A stretch of DNA of 64,000 nucleotides from Nocardia jejuensis NBRC 103114 (GCF_001613145.1 NZ_BDBU01000025.1:1-64000); one strand, 5' to 3'; shown: positions 51,655 to 60,793, numbered from the stretch's first letter. The notes: generated by a model not told the origin, from the sequence alone. Numbers and translations are program-made.

Positions 51655-52583
51655 GCGGCTCGACGACCCCCAGACCTGATGGTGGAACAACCGGTCGCAA
51701 GTCGGTGTCCGCGCTGCGTCGCCTGACCTTCCTGATGCGGCCGAGCTGGGTGATCCTGGCCGTGATCGTCGCCGGGTTCGCCTATCTCTGCTTCACGGTG
51801 CTCGCCCCCTGGCAGCTCGGCAAGAACACCTCCACGACCGAACGCAATCAGCACATCTCGGATTCGGTCGACGCCGCGCCAGTGGACGTGGCCACCACCC
51901 TCGGCGGTTCCGGCAAGAACACCGAATGGCGGCGCGTCACCGCCGATGGCGAGTACGTACCCGATTCGACCGTCCTGGTGCGCCTGCGTCATCTCGACTC
52001 GGCCCCCGCGTTCTCGGTGTTGACCGAGTTCCGGCTCGAGGACGGCCGCACCCTGCTGGTCGATCGCGGCCTGATCGCCGCGATCAACGGTTCGCGGGCC
52101 CCGCAGATCGCCGCCCCGCCCGCCGGTCCACAGCATCTCGAGGCGCGCATTCGTGCCTCCGAAGGCATCATCGACAGCAAGCCGCCGATGACGGAAGACG
52201 GCTACCGCCAGGTCTATTCGATCGACACCGAGCAGGCCTCGACGGTCCTGGGCGGCGTCCCCCTCACCCCGATCCCCACCGAATCGCGCGGCGGCTACCT
52301 GCAACTGGACAAGAACCAGCCCGGCAGCTTCACTCCCGTCCCGCTCCCCCAACTCGATGCGGGCCCATACCTTTCCTACGGCCTGCAATGGCTCGCCTTC
52401 GGGATCATGGCTCCCCTCGGCCTCGGCTATTTCGTCTACGCCGAAGTCCGAGCCCGCCGCCGCGAACGCGCCGAAGCCGCCCCGGAAACCACCGCACCCG
52501 CGACCCCTGCCGCACCGGAGCCCCCGAAGCCCCCCTCGAACGAGGCCCGGCTGGCCGACCGCTACGGCGGCACCCGCAACTGA
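51651..52583 (+). CDS. SURF1 family protein
   Basis: A 310-aa membrane protein with a helix at each end (PSWVILAVIVAGFAYLCFTVL and LSYGLQWLAFGIMAPLGLGYF) and an extracellular beta-rich loop, the SURF1 topology. GSGKNTEWRRVTADGEY and LLVDRGLI are family blocks. SURF1 helps assemble cytochrome c oxidase, probably in haem a insertion. The last ~50 residues form a charged, Pro-rich cytoplasmic tail. It is translationally coupled to ptpA, as in the M. tuberculosis order (Rv2235). Confidence 0.92.
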   Translation: MSGSTTPRPDGGTTGRKSVSALRRLTFLMRPSWVILAVIVAGFAYLCFTVLAPWQLGKNTSTTERNQHISDSVDAAPVDVATTLGGSGKNTEWRRVTADGEYVPDSTVLVRLRHLDSAPAFSVLTEFRLEDGRTLLVDRGLIAAINGSRAPQIAAPPAGPQHLEARIRASEGIIDSKPPMTEDGYRQVYSIDTEQASTVLGGVPLTPIPTESRGGYLQLDKNQPGSFTPVPLPQLDAGPYLSYGLQWLAFGIMAPLGLGYFVYAEVRARRRERAEAAPETTAPATPAAPEPPKPPSNEARLADRYGGTRN

Positions 52584-53478
52584 CCGGGTTCGATCACCTC
52601 CGGTAGTCGATCACCGGAGCGACACCTGATCGCCCGGGCGTCGGTGGCCGGTTCCGGGGGCTTCACCACCACGTGCCGCGCCCGGCTCCGACACCCGGGA
52701 AATCTCTTGCGACAGAACATCTCTCGGCATGCTCGGGCACTGGATCAGCGCAGCGCGTTCCCGACCGGGCTTCGCAGCGCCGCCGGATCCGGCAGGGCGG
52801 GCACGAGCAGCGCTCGATCGGAGGTCGGCAGGCAGGGCGATCAGTCGGCGAGCAAGGGCAGTACCCGCTTCGACTGGGATCAGCCTGGAGTCGGTCCGGG
52901 TCTCAGTCCAGGGCGGCCATCGAACCATCGGTGTGCGAGCCGGTCGGCGCCGTGGCCCGGGTGATCTCGGGACCGCCATAGGCGGCGCTCGAGGCTTGGC
53001 CCTGGTGCATCGACGCGGTGCGCAGATCTGTCGGCCAGACCGACGGCGTCCGAGAAGGCCGGACGAGGGCCGACTCGTCGGCGATGCCGTCCGGATTGCC
53101 GGGTCATCGCATGTCGAGACCACCCGACAACCCCTTGCGCTCGTGAACCGCGTGGCGCCGTGGTCACCAGTCATGAACCAGCACGTATGGCCCTGAAGTG
53201 CAGCGGAAACGCATACCGAGTCGGAGTGTCGGTGCCGAAACTCGGTGGCATGCCGCGCACCGGGCGCGAGCGAGACGGCTCGGCGACTATTTCCGGGCCG
53301 CTTCGCACTCCCGGGGGCGCGAGGGCGATAGCAGGGCGTCGGCGGCGAAAGAAGTGCGGTCCGTCGCGGGGTGGTCTCGTGCACGGGGTGAACGCACGGG
53401 TTGACGAAGGCCCCCCACAAGGCGGACACTGCTCACATACGAGAGCACTGCTCTCTACGAGCTTCGGGAGATCGAGTC
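52584..53478. other. 895-base gap without a supportable gene
   Basis: Several overlapping frames are open here on both strands, but none has a good start signal, motif or recognisable domain. One minus-strand frame (stop at 52903-52905, open back to about 53105) ends SMHQGQASSAAYGG and then ...TDGSMAALD and looks protein-like. It meets a TGA with no start codon, so it may be the remnant of a decayed gene. The stretch separates SURF1 from the YrdB-like gene; in M. tuberculosis the flanking core genes are adjacent. Confidence 0.5.
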
Positions 53479-53823
53479 ATGCAGGAAATCTGGAAGTGGG
53501 CCAACCTCACGCTGGCGTTCGGGATGGAACTGGTCGCGCTGGGGGCGCTGGCGGTGTGGGGTTGGAAGACCGGCGATGGCACTCCGACCAAGCTCGCACT
53601 GGCGGTGGGTGTGCCGGTTGTGGCGGCGGTGGCGTGGGGGTTGTTCGCGGCCCCGCATGCGTCCTTCGGTAATCCAGTGCTCGCGATCGTCACCAAGGTG
53701 GTGGTTTTCGGTGGTGCGGCGCTCGCGCTGTGGGCCGTGAACTACCGGGCGGCGGCGGTCGTCTTCGTCGTCGTGGTGGTGACGAACCTGCTGGCGATCA
53801 AGCTCGGGCACCTGAGCCCGTGA
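53479..53823 (+). CDS. YrdB family membrane protein (DUF2568)
   Basis: A 114-aa protein with four predicted helices (starting WANLTLAFGMELVALGALAV) and the conserved WGLFAAPHAS segment of the DUF2568/YrdB family. Function is unknown. The ATG at 53479 has GGGAG eight bases upstream; an upstream GTG would add residues with no membrane or family match. Confidence 0.86.
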   Translation: MQEIWKWANLTLAFGMELVALGALAVWGWKTGDGTPTKLALAVGVPVVAAVAWGLFAAPHASFGNPVLAIVTKVVVFGGAALALWAVNYRAAAVVFVVVVVTNLLAIKLGHLSP

Positions 53824-53914
53824 GCACGGTGCGGCGGGCACCTTCCGACAACCTGGACCCGCCCGGACACGGATCGTTCGCGGCCGAACGCGATAGCGCA
53901 CCGGCAGGTTTCGC

Positions 53915-54280
53915 GGCCCGGCCAGGCCGCGCCCGCCAGTTCACGGCCCGGCCCAGGCTGTTCGCCAGGCAGTTTCGTGGCCAAGCCCAGACTGTCCACC
54001 GGGCATTCTCGCGACCCAGCCCAGACTGTCCGCCCGGCATTTTCGTGGTCCAGCCCAGGCTGTCCACCCGGCATTCTCGCGACCCAGCCCAGACTGTCCA
54101 CCCGGCATTTTCGCGGCCCAGCTCAGGCTGTCAACCAGCAGTCCGGTGGCCCAGTCCAGGTTGTCCACCGGCATTTTCGCGGCCCGGCCGGGCTGTCCAC
54201 CTGCCAGTCTCGTGGCCCGGCGCGGGCTGCCAACCCGGCAGTCCGGTGGCCCGGCGCGGGCTGTGCACCCGGCATGTGAG
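53915..54280 (+). repeat. Minisatellite: 11 degenerate units of 33-34 bp
   Basis: Eleven head-to-tail units begin ggcccagcccaggctgtcca or close variants and end ...ggcattttcgc. Units start at 53915, 53945, 53979, 54013, 54047, 54081, 54115, 54148, 54181, 54214 and 54248. Units 3-6 are nearly identical (34 bp); the outer ones diverge and some are 33 bp. Because 34 is not a multiple of three, the repeat cannot keep one coding frame. It fills the gap between the YrdB gene and cobD. There are no separate spacers, so it is not a CRISPR array. Confidence 0.9.
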
Positions 54281-54311
54281 GAGCCTCGGGCGCCTCGGTT
54301 AACCTCGCCGG

Positions 54312-55283
54312 ATGCGTACGGGGACTTCGATCGCGGCCGGGCTGGTGCTGGGTTTCGCGCTGGATCGGGCGCTGGGAGATCCCAGGCGCGGGCATCCGGT
54401 GGCCGGATTCGGTTCGGCGGCAATGACAGTGGAGAAGGTCAGCTATCGCGACAGCAGAGCGGCCGGGGTCCTGCACGAAGTGCTGCTGGTGGGAACGGTG
54501 CTCGGCCTCGGGGTCGGGGCGCAGCGCGGTGTTGTCGCCGTTCGCGGCGGTCAGGTGTTGCTGACGGCGGTGGCCACCTGGACCGTGCTCGGCGGAACGA
54601 CTCTCGCCGAGACCGGACGGGAGATGGCCGATCTGCTCGAGGCCGGAGATCTCGCGGGCGCACGGGAGTTGCTGCCGTCGCTGTGCGGTCGGGACCCATC
54701 GCTGCTGGACGCGGACGGGCTGGCCCGCGCCGCACTGGAATCGATCGCCGAGAACACCTCGGACGCGACTGTCGCACCACTGTTCTGGGGCGCGGTCGCG
54801 GGCGTGCCCGGACTGCTCGGATATCGCGCGGTCAACACCCTCGACGCGATGATCGGCTACCGCAACGACCGGTACAACCGCTTCGGCTGGGCCGCCGCCC
54901 GCACCGATGACGTCGCGAATCTGATCCCCGCCCGCGTCGCCGGAGCCATCACGACCCTGCTCGCTCCCGTGGTCGGCGGCCGCCCCGCCGACGCGTGGCG
55001 CGCCTGGCGTCGCGACGCGTCCGCACATCCGAGCCCGAATGCCGGTGTGGCCGAATCCACCATGGCGGGCGCACTCGGCGTCACCCTCGGCGGGCGCACC
55101 GAATACCGGCACGGCGTCGAACTGCGCCCCACTCTCGGCGATGGCCCGACGCCCCGAGTCCCCGATCTCCGCCGCGCGGTCCGCCTGTCCGAAGCGGTGC
55201 AATCGACCACGGTCCTCGCCGCCGCAGTCGTCGCCTTCACTCGCAGTCGTCGCATTCGCTCGCAGCCACCGACACGGTCGTAG
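54312..55283 (+). CDS. cobD: Adenosylcobinamide-phosphate synthase CobD/CbiB
   Basis: A 323-aa integral membrane enzyme of cobalamin synthesis that attaches the aminopropanol (or its phosphate) to adenosylcobyric acid. Family motifs are LDRALGDPRRGHPVAGFG, ESIAENTSDATVAPLFWG, YRAVNTLDAMIGYRNDRY and HPSPNAGVAESTMAGALGV. It partners functionally with CobC, which supplies the side chain, and with the phosphatase half of the RNase H fusion. The ATG follows the minisatellite by 31 bases. Equivalent to Rv2236c. Confidence 0.94.
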   Translation: MRTGTSIAAGLVLGFALDRALGDPRRGHPVAGFGSAAMTVEKVSYRDSRAAGVLHEVLLVGTVLGLGVGAQRGVVAVRGGQVLLTAVATWTVLGGTTLAETGREMADLLEAGDLAGARELLPSLCGRDPSLLDADGLARAALESIAENTSDATVAPLFWGAVAGVPGLLGYRAVNTLDAMIGYRNDRYNRFGWAAARTDDVANLIPARVAGAITTLLAPVVGGRPADAWRAWRRDASAHPSPNAGVAESTMAGALGVTLGGRTEYRHGVELRPTLGDGPTPRVPDLRRAVRLSEAVQSTTVLAAAVVAFTRSRRIRSQPPTRS

Positions 55284-55646
55284 CTCACCGGCCTCACCCG
55301 ACAGCGCGCGATATCGGGCGAGCAGGCGTGGGCCGTGTTCCGCCGGCGCAGGTCCGCCGGAATACCCAGGAATTTCGCGCTCTGTTCGCGATCCGCATAA
55401 CGGAGTACCGCTGTGGCCCGGACCCGCCGTCGCGGCACGACGCGTCTCACCGAAGCGGACCACCCGCATTCCGTGACTTCGTCGACCGCGCGGCCGCGCG
55501 GCCGCGCTCAGGATCATGGACGCCCGTACACGACCGAACCCCCGAAAGCAGCCGCGAACTGGGCGATGTCACAGTAGAGGCGTTGGTTTCGTCGTTCGGG
55601 TGTCAGTGGTTGCCGGAACGGGCGAGTGGGATGGAGTGAGGCGAGT
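55284..55646. other. 363-base gap before the sigma-factor gene
   Basis: No gene or RNA is convincing. It contains a short self-complementary stretch of CG repeats (gcgcggccgcgcggccgcgc, about 55488-55507) that could form a hairpin after cobD, without a T run. The last bases hold GAGG, the likely ribosome-binding site of the sigma-factor gene. Confidence 0.5.
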
Positions 55647-56606
55647 ATGGGTGGCGACGAGCGGCGCGGGGTACCGGGGCAGGCCGAGTTGGCGCGGCAG
55701 TTCGAGGAGCACCGGGGGTATCTGCGCCGGGTCGCCTACAGCACGCTGGGCAGTCTGAGCGACGCCGAGGATGTGGTGCAGGACGCGTGGCTGCGGTTGC
55801 AGCGGCACTACGAGAACAACACCGACGGCGAGATCGACAACCTGCGTGCCTGGCTCACCACCGTGACCGGCCGGCTGGCGCTGGACCATCTGGGTTCGGC
55901 GCGTGCGCGCCGCGAGCAGTACGTCGGCGAATGGCTGCCGGAGCCGGAGATCACCTCCTGGGACGACCCGGCCGACCGGGTCTCGCAGGACGAGCGGGTC
56001 ACCACCGCGCTGCTGGTGGTGCTGGAATCGTTGTCGCCCGCCGAGCGCACGGCGTTCGTCCTGCAGGACGTGTTCGGCATGACCGGACCCGAGGTCGCCG
56101 AGGTGGTCGGCCGCACCCCGGCGGCGGTGCGGCAGTTGGCATCTCGCGCGCGCAAGCACGTGGAGTCGGGCACCCCGCGCTTCCCCGCCAGCCCGCAGGA
56201 GCAGGAGCAGGTGGTCTCCGCGTTCGCGCTCGCATGGCGCTCGGGTGATCTGAGTTCCCTACTGGGCGTGCTGGATTCGAACGTCACCTTCACCTCCGAC
56301 GGGGGCGGCAAGGTCACCGCGTTCCGCGATCCGATGCACGGCGCGGAGTCCGTGGCCAAGGCCCTGCTCGGCTTCCTGCGCTTCTCGGCACAGGTCGGCG
56401 GCGCATGGGGTCGCTCGGTGCTGGTCAACGGGCAGCCGGGCCTGGTGGTGTTCGACGGCAAGAACACCGGCGTCTTCTCGTTCACCATCGACAACGGGCG
56501 CATCACCAATATCGATGTGGTCCGCAATCCGGACAAGCTGCACAACCTGCCGAACGAGGGCGAGCCGGACTGGCCGCTCGGTGAGAACCTGGCCGAGCAG
56601 GACTGA
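55647..56606 (+). CDS. ECF sigma factor, SigJ-like with SnoaL-type C-terminal domain
   Basis: A 319-aa ECF41-type sigma factor resembling SigJ (Rv3328c). Region 2 includes AELARQFEEHRGYLRRVAY and SDAEDVVQDAWLRL; region 4 includes LSPAERTAFVLQDVFGMTGPEVAEVVG. A C-terminal SnoaL-like domain (about 195-305) is fused, which in this class replaces a separate anti-sigma factor. The ATG at 55647 has GAGG upstream; a GTG at 55626 is possible. The usual carboxymuconolactone-decarboxylase or oxidoreductase partner of ECF41 is not adjacent. Confidence 0.9.
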   Translation: MGGDERRGVPGQAELARQFEEHRGYLRRVAYSTLGSLSDAEDVVQDAWLRLQRHYENNTDGEIDNLRAWLTTVTGRLALDHLGSARARREQYVGEWLPEPEITSWDDPADRVSQDERVTTALLVVLESLSPAERTAFVLQDVFGMTGPEVAEVVGRTPAAVRQLASRARKHVESGTPRFPASPQEQEQVVSAFALAWRSGDLSSLLGVLDSNVTFTSDGGGKVTAFRDPMHGAESVAKALLGFLRFSAQVGGAWGRSVLVNGQPGLVVFDGKNTGVFSFTIDNGRITNIDVVRNPDKLHNLPNEGEPDWPLGENLAEQD

Positions 56607-56683
56607 GCACCGGCACCGTTCGAGCACCGAACAGCCGAGCGCCGCAACCGGATCCGATCCGATCCGATTGCGGCGCTCGTGTC

Positions 56684-57784
56684 TCAGCTGCCGACGGGAT
56701 GCACTCCGTGCGCCGCCGCGACCTCGGGCGAATACAGTCGTCCCGCATCGGCCGTCAGTCCGCGCGCCAATCCGGGATCGGCGTCGCACGCGGCCCGCCA
56801 CCCGTGATCGGCGATGGCGAGCGCATACGGCAGGGTGACGTTGGTGAGCGCCACCGTGGAGGTGTGCGGCACCGCCCCGGGCATGTTCGCCACGCAGTAG
56901 AACACCGAATCCGCCACCCGGAAAGTCGGTTTCGAGTGCGTGGTGGGATGCGAACTCTGGAAGCATCCGCCCTGGTCGATCGCGATGTCGACCAGCACCG
57001 AACCGGGTCGCATCCGGGCGACCAGCGTGTCCGGCACCAGTTTCGGCGCGCGAGCCCCGGGGACCAGCACCGACCCGATCACCAGATCGGCACTCAGCAC
57101 GGCCTTCTCGACCTCCGCCGCATTGGATCCGAGCGTGGTGATCCGTCCGCCGAACCGCGCGTCCAATTCCCGCAGTCGCGCGATATTGGTGTCCAGCACC
57201 GTGACTCGCGCGCCCATGCCGACGGCGACGGCCGCCGAGTTGCTTCCGGCCACCCCGCCGCCGAGCACCACCACATCGGCCGGGCGCACCCCCGGCACCC
57301 CACCCAGCAGCACACCCGCCCCGCCCTGCGGTGACATCAGGTGCACGGCCCCGACCTGGGTTCCGAGCTTTCCCGCGACCTCGCTCATCGGAGCCAGCAG
57401 GGGCAGCGTGCCGTCCGGAGACCGGACCGTCTCATAGGCGATGGCGGTGATTCCGGAGTTCAGAATCGCATCGGTGCACTCCCGCGATGCGGCCAGATGC
57501 AGGAACGTGAACAGCACCTGCCCCGCCCGCATGCGCGGATACTCCTGTGCGATCGGCTCTTTCACCTTCACCACCAGATCGGCGGCATCCCACACCTCCG
57601 CGGCGCCGGGCGTGATCCACGCGCCCGCCGCCCGGTAGGCATCGTCGGCGAATCCCGACCCCGCCCCCGCCCCGGCCTGCACCAGCACCTCGTGCCCGTG
57701 CCGCACCAACTCCCCGGCGCCGGCCGGTGTCAGCGCGACCCGATACTCCTGCTCCTTGACCTCCTGTGGAACCCCGATCCTCAT
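56684..57784 (-). CDS. ald: Alanine dehydrogenase
   Basis: A 366-aa NAD-dependent alanine dehydrogenase, interconverting alanine and pyruvate plus ammonia. MRIGVPQEVKEQEYRVALTP is the typical N terminus. VKVKEPIAQEYP holds the substrate Lys, FTFLHLAASRE the catalytic His, and VDIAIDQGGCFQSS the catalytic Asp. VVLGGGVAGSNSAAVA is the NAD-binding loop. It is a single gene convergent with the sigma factor. In mycobacteria ald responds to alanine and redox stress through AldR, but no aldR lies adjacent. Confidence 0.95.
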   Translation of the reverse strand: MRIGVPQEVKEQEYRVALTPAGAGELVRHGHEVLVQAGAGAGSGFADDAYRAAGAWITPGAAEVWDAADLVVKVKEPIAQEYPRMRAGQVLFTFLHLAASRECTDAILNSGITAIAYETVRSPDGTLPLLAPMSEVAGKLGTQVGAVHLMSPQGGAGVLLGGVPGVRPADVVVLGGGVAGSNSAAVAVGMGARVTVLDTNIARLRELDARFGGRITTLGSNAAEVEKAVLSADLVIGSVLVPGARAPKLVPDTLVARMRPGSVLVDIAIDQGGCFQSSHPTTHSKPTFRVADSVFYCVANMPGAVPHTSTVALTNVTLPYALAIADHGWRAACDADPGLARGLTADAGRLYSPEVAAAHGVHPVGS

Positions 57785-57860
57785 ACCGCCATCGTTGCCC
57801 ACCCACCCCGCACGACCCCTGAACGCCACGGCATCGATTCACCCACCGCGACGTCGCGAG

Positions 57861-58709
57861 TCAGATACGGGCGGCGGGCGACAACGCGACGCCCGGGGTC
57901 GGGACGACCAGCTGATCCGCGCGCCCGGCGTAGCCGAAGTTGCGGGTCAGGTAGTCGAGGGTTTCGGAGAAGTGCGCCCAGCCCTCGCCGTGCACCGGCA
58001 CGATCGTCGCGTTCCCCAGGGCCGCTGCGGCTTTGACCGCGCTGCGGCCGTTGAGGGTCAGGTCGCTGTCGCCGAAACGGTCGACGTTCGCCGCGCCCAC
58101 GAACAGGATGGCGACGTCGATGTCGAAGCGAGCGGCGATCTCGGTGACGAGATCGACCGAGGCGTTGTCGCCGGAGACGTAGACGGTCGGCAGCCCCGCG
58201 CCCTGCAGCACGAACCCGGTGACCACACCCGAGAGCGCCTCGGCGCCCTCCGGCCCGTGCAGTGCGGGCACACCGGTGACGGTGACCTCGCCGATCCGCA
58301 CCTCCTCCCAATTGGCCAGGCCCTGAACGCCTTCCATGCGCGCGGCGGCGTCCGGAGTGGACAGCACCCGCTCGACACCGGCCAGGAACTCACGCCCCGA
58401 GCGATCGAGGTTGTCGGGGTGCTGATCGTGCGAGAGCAGCACCGCGTCCACGGTCCCGATCTCCGCGGCGGAGACCGCGGGGCCGGTCAGCTTGTGCAGG
58501 GTGATGGGCCCGGCGGGGTAGTCACCCGGCTCGTCGAACGTGGGATCGGTGAGCCACGTGAGGTTTCCGTAGCGCAGGCGCACGGTGGGCCCGCCGATGT
58601 GCAGGATCTCGAAGGGGGCCGCGCCCTCGGACCGCGAAGCGGTGGACTGCGAATCCGCCGACTGCGAAGGGGTGGACTGCGAGCCGGTGGCGGCGATCGT
58701 GTTCGTCAT
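57861..58709 (-). CDS. MBL-fold metallo-hydrolase
   Basis: A 282-aa metallo-beta-lactamase-fold protein of the UlaG-like type. LLSHDQHPDNLDRSG replaces the canonical HxHxDH, keeping H-x-x-H-x-D-N, as in a known actinobacterial subgroup. Later ligands are in GVPALHGPEG, YVSGDNASVD and PVHGEGWAHF. The first 30 residues are Ser/Gln/Thr-rich with a small internal repeat (SQSTPSQSADSQST) and are probably disordered. It is divergent from the GlxA-type regulator gene, a common arrangement for a regulator and its target. Confidence 0.82.
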   Translation of the reverse strand: MTNTIAATGSQSTPSQSADSQSTASRSEGAAPFEILHIGGPTVRLRYGNLTWLTDPTFDEPGDYPAGPITLHKLTGPAVSAAEIGTVDAVLLSHDQHPDNLDRSGREFLAGVERVLSTPDAAARMEGVQGLANWEEVRIGEVTVTGVPALHGPEGAEALSGVVTGFVLQGAGLPTVYVSGDNASVDLVTEIAARFDIDVAILFVGAANVDRFGDSDLTLNGRSAVKAAAALGNATIVPVHGEGWAHFSETLDYLTRNFGYAGRADQLVVPTPGVALSPAARI

Positions 58710-58780
58710 GGGATCGAGTTTCGTCCCGCCCGGCTCCGCGCAACAGTGGCCCGAAGGCCGCCCAGCGCTAAGATCGGGCC

Positions 58781-59734
58781 ATGCATTCCGTGGCCGTGCT
58801 CGCGTTCGATCAGATCAGCCCCTTCCACCTGTCCGTGCCGGGCCTGGTGTTCGGAATGCACGGCGTCCAGGGCCAGGCCGAGTCGCCGTACCGGGTGCGA
58901 GTGTGTGCGGAGAACCCCGGAACGGTCTCCACCCCAGCCGGATTCGACATCACCGTGCCGCACGGACTGGAGGTGGTGGCCGAGGCCGACACCGTCGTCG
59001 TCCCGAGCTGGCGGCGCGATCTGCCGCTTCCCGATCGCACCCGCGACGCGTTGCGCGAGGCCCACGCGGGCGGAGCGCGCATCGTCGGACTCTGCCTGGG
59101 CGCGTGGGCGATCGCCGCCACCGGCCTGGCCGACGGCCGCGAGATCACCACGCACTGGTCCGCGGCCGAGGCGCTGGCCCGCGCCTACCCCGCCGTCCGG
59201 GTCCGCGCCGACACCCTGTGGTCCGACCACGGCGATCTCATCACCTCCGCGGGCGTGGCCGCCGCCCTGGACTGCTGCCTGCATCTGGTCCGCGCCGACC
59301 ACGGCAGTCGCGTCGCGACCACCCTCGCGCGCGCCCTGGTGCTGGCCCCGCACCGCAGCGGCTCCCAGGCGCAGTACATCCCGGTGGCCGTGCCCGATGC
59401 CATCGACGACGACCCGATCGAGCACGCGATGCTCTGGGCCCGAACCCATCTCGACGAGCCCGTGGATCTGGACACCTGGGCCCACACCGCCCTCATGTCC
59501 CGCCGCACCTTCACCCGCCGCTTCCGCGACCGCACCGGCTCGAGCCCGCAGCAATGGCTGCTGCACCAGCGCGTGGATCAGGCCCGGCTGCTCCTGGAAT
59601 CCACCGACGACACCGTCGAGCGCATCGCCGCCGAAACCGGCCTCGGCACCGCGGTCAACCTGCGCCACCATTTCCACCGCCTGCTCGGCACCTCCCCCGC
59701 CGCCCACCGCACCCAATTCCGCCGGGCCTCATAG
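58781..59734 (+). CDS. GlxA family transcriptional regulator (DJ-1/PfpI plus AraC domain)
   Basis: A 317-aa regulator. The N-terminal DJ-1/PfpI domain has the nucleophile-elbow Cys in VGLCLGAWAIAATG. The C-terminal AraC-type DNA-binding domain has two helix-turn-helix motifs (SRRTFTRRFRDRTGSSPQQW and ERIAAETGLGTAVNLRHHFH). The M. tuberculosis relative is Rv1931c. The 71-base divergent gap to the MBL gene suggests it controls that gene, possibly in response to a small molecule. Confidence 0.9.
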   Translation: MHSVAVLAFDQISPFHLSVPGLVFGMHGVQGQAESPYRVRVCAENPGTVSTPAGFDITVPHGLEVVAEADTVVVPSWRRDLPLPDRTRDALREAHAGGARIVGLCLGAWAIAATGLADGREITTHWSAAEALARAYPAVRVRADTLWSDHGDLITSAGVAAALDCCLHLVRADHGSRVATTLARALVLAPHRSGSQAQYIPVAVPDAIDDDPIEHAMLWARTHLDEPVDLDTWAHTALMSRRTFTRRFRDRTGSSPQQWLLHQRVDQARLLLESTDDTVERIAAETGLGTAVNLRHHFHRLLGTSPAAHRTQFRRAS

Positions 59735-59844
59735 GCGTCCGAGTCCACGAGTGGCCGCTGTTCGCGTGGATCCCGCGGTGCGACACAAAGGCCGCGAGCC
59801 GGGGCGAATGCGAAACGGACCGACCGCGCGCTAGGTTCTCGACT

Positions 59845-60360
59845 ATGAGGATTCAGCTGGGCGAGCATGCGCCGCAGGTCGAGGACAGCGCGTGGATCGC
59901 GCCCAATGCCACGGTGATCGGGCGCGTGCGCCTCGGGTCCGAGGTGAGCATCTGGTACTCGGCCGTCGTGCGCGGAGACCTGGAGGACATCACCATCGGC
60001 GAGCGCTCCAATATTCAGGACGGCGCGGTGCTTCATGCCGACCCGGGGTTCCCCCTGACCGTGGGCGCGGGGGTGTCGGTGGGGCACAACGCGATTCTGC
60101 ACGGCTGCACGATCGGGGACGATGTGCTGGTCGGCATGGGCGCGACGGTGCTCAACGGCGCGGTGATCGGCGCGGGCAGCCTGATCGCCGCGAATGCGCT
60201 GATTCCCGAGGGCGCGCAGATCCCGCCGGGGTCGCTGGTGGCGGGCGTGCCGGGCAAGGTCCGGCGTGAACTGGGCGACGCCGAGCTGGATCGGATTCGG
60301 CTCAATGCCGCCGTCTACCTGCACAACACGTCGCTGCACCGCTCCGGTCAAGAGTTGTGA
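59845..60360 (+). CDS. Gamma carbonic anhydrase family protein
   Basis: A 171-aa left-handed beta-helix protein. Hexapeptide repeats run from IAPNATVIGRVRLG to VIGAGSLIAANALIPEG. The three metal-binding histidines expected for gamma carbonic anhydrase-like trimers are in AVLHADPG, VGHNAILHG. The lack of the acid loop of Cam suggests a CamH or YrdA-type member, whose activity is variable. The ATG at 59845 begins the conserved domain directly. Confidence 0.9.
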   Translation: MRIQLGEHAPQVEDSAWIAPNATVIGRVRLGSEVSIWYSAVVRGDLEDITIGERSNIQDGAVLHADPGFPLTVGAGVSVGHNAILHGCTIGDDVLVGMGATVLNGAVIGAGSLIAANALIPEGAQIPPGSLVAGVPGKVRRELGDAELDRIRLNAAVYLHNTSLHRSGQEL

Positions 60361-60369
60361 CTGAAGGGG

Positions 60370-60389
60370 GTGTGTGAAAAACCACACAC
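60370..60389 (+). terminator. Hairpin after the carbonic anhydrase gene
   Basis: Arms gtgtgtg and cacacac (7 bp) enclose a 6-base loop aaaaac, nine bases after the stop. There is no T run. A TATAAG -10-like box at 60404-60409 follows and probably drives the 57-aa gene, so the hairpin could also be an operator. Confidence 0.45.
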
Positions 60390-60502
60390 TGAACAAGCGA
60401 CCATATAAGCCGCTGTTAGCATCGTGCCCAAGCGTTCCCGGCGGCCCGGGCTGTGCCGCCGCAAGCCGGGTGCGCGCATGGGGCTAGCAGGAGGTTTCTA
60501 CG

Positions 60503-60676
60503 GTGGCGTACGAGCACGACGGTATGCACCGGCGGCGGATCAGCGTGGCCGATATCGCCGAACAGCCGGGGGGCATCGAGGCGCTACAGCGCCGGGTTCA
60601 CGAGTTGCGTTCCAATGGAATCGATTTCGCGGCGAACGCGATAGAGCACGAGATGGCGGCGCTGAACGTCCGCTGA
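60503..60676 (+). CDS. Small hypothetical protein, 57 aa
   Basis: A short gene with a GTG start and a strong AGGAGG about nine bases upstream. The product begins MAYEHDGMHRRRISVADI and includes IEALQRRVHELRSNGIDFAA; it is helical, charged and has no cysteines or membrane segment. A TATAAG -10-like box lies about 95 bases upstream. I do not recognise a named family. Its length, signal and codon bias make it a real gene. It is not coupled to either neighbour. Confidence 0.75.
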   Translation: MAYEHDGMHRRRISVADIAEQPGGIEALQRRVHELRSNGIDFAANAIEHEMAALNVR

Positions 60677-60793
60677 TCGGGTCGCCACGGCTGCCCACCG
60701 GACGGTCGGCACCCGGTCGCGCGCGCTGCGGTGAGATAATGGCGCGGCCATCGCCGCAATGTCGCGGATGCCAACCGATCGACTGGAGACTCG

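Noticed and set aside
52611..53429. 272-codon minus-strand frame in the gap after SURF1
   Set aside because: Arg/Pro/Ser-rich composition, no ribosome-binding site and no motif. A different frame in the same strand looks more protein-like but is broken.
53824..54311. Possible CRISPR array before cobD
   Set aside because: Units of 33-34 bp are directly tandem with no unique spacers, they vary gradually, and no cas genes are nearby. It is a minisatellite.
53824..54311. Cobalamin riboswitch before cobD
   Set aside because: I looked for the B12-box and the expected helices and saw only the repeat array.
54123..55517. 464-codon minus-strand frame opposite cobD
   Set aside because: Antisense to a well-supported cobD and partly made of the minisatellite; no supporting signal.
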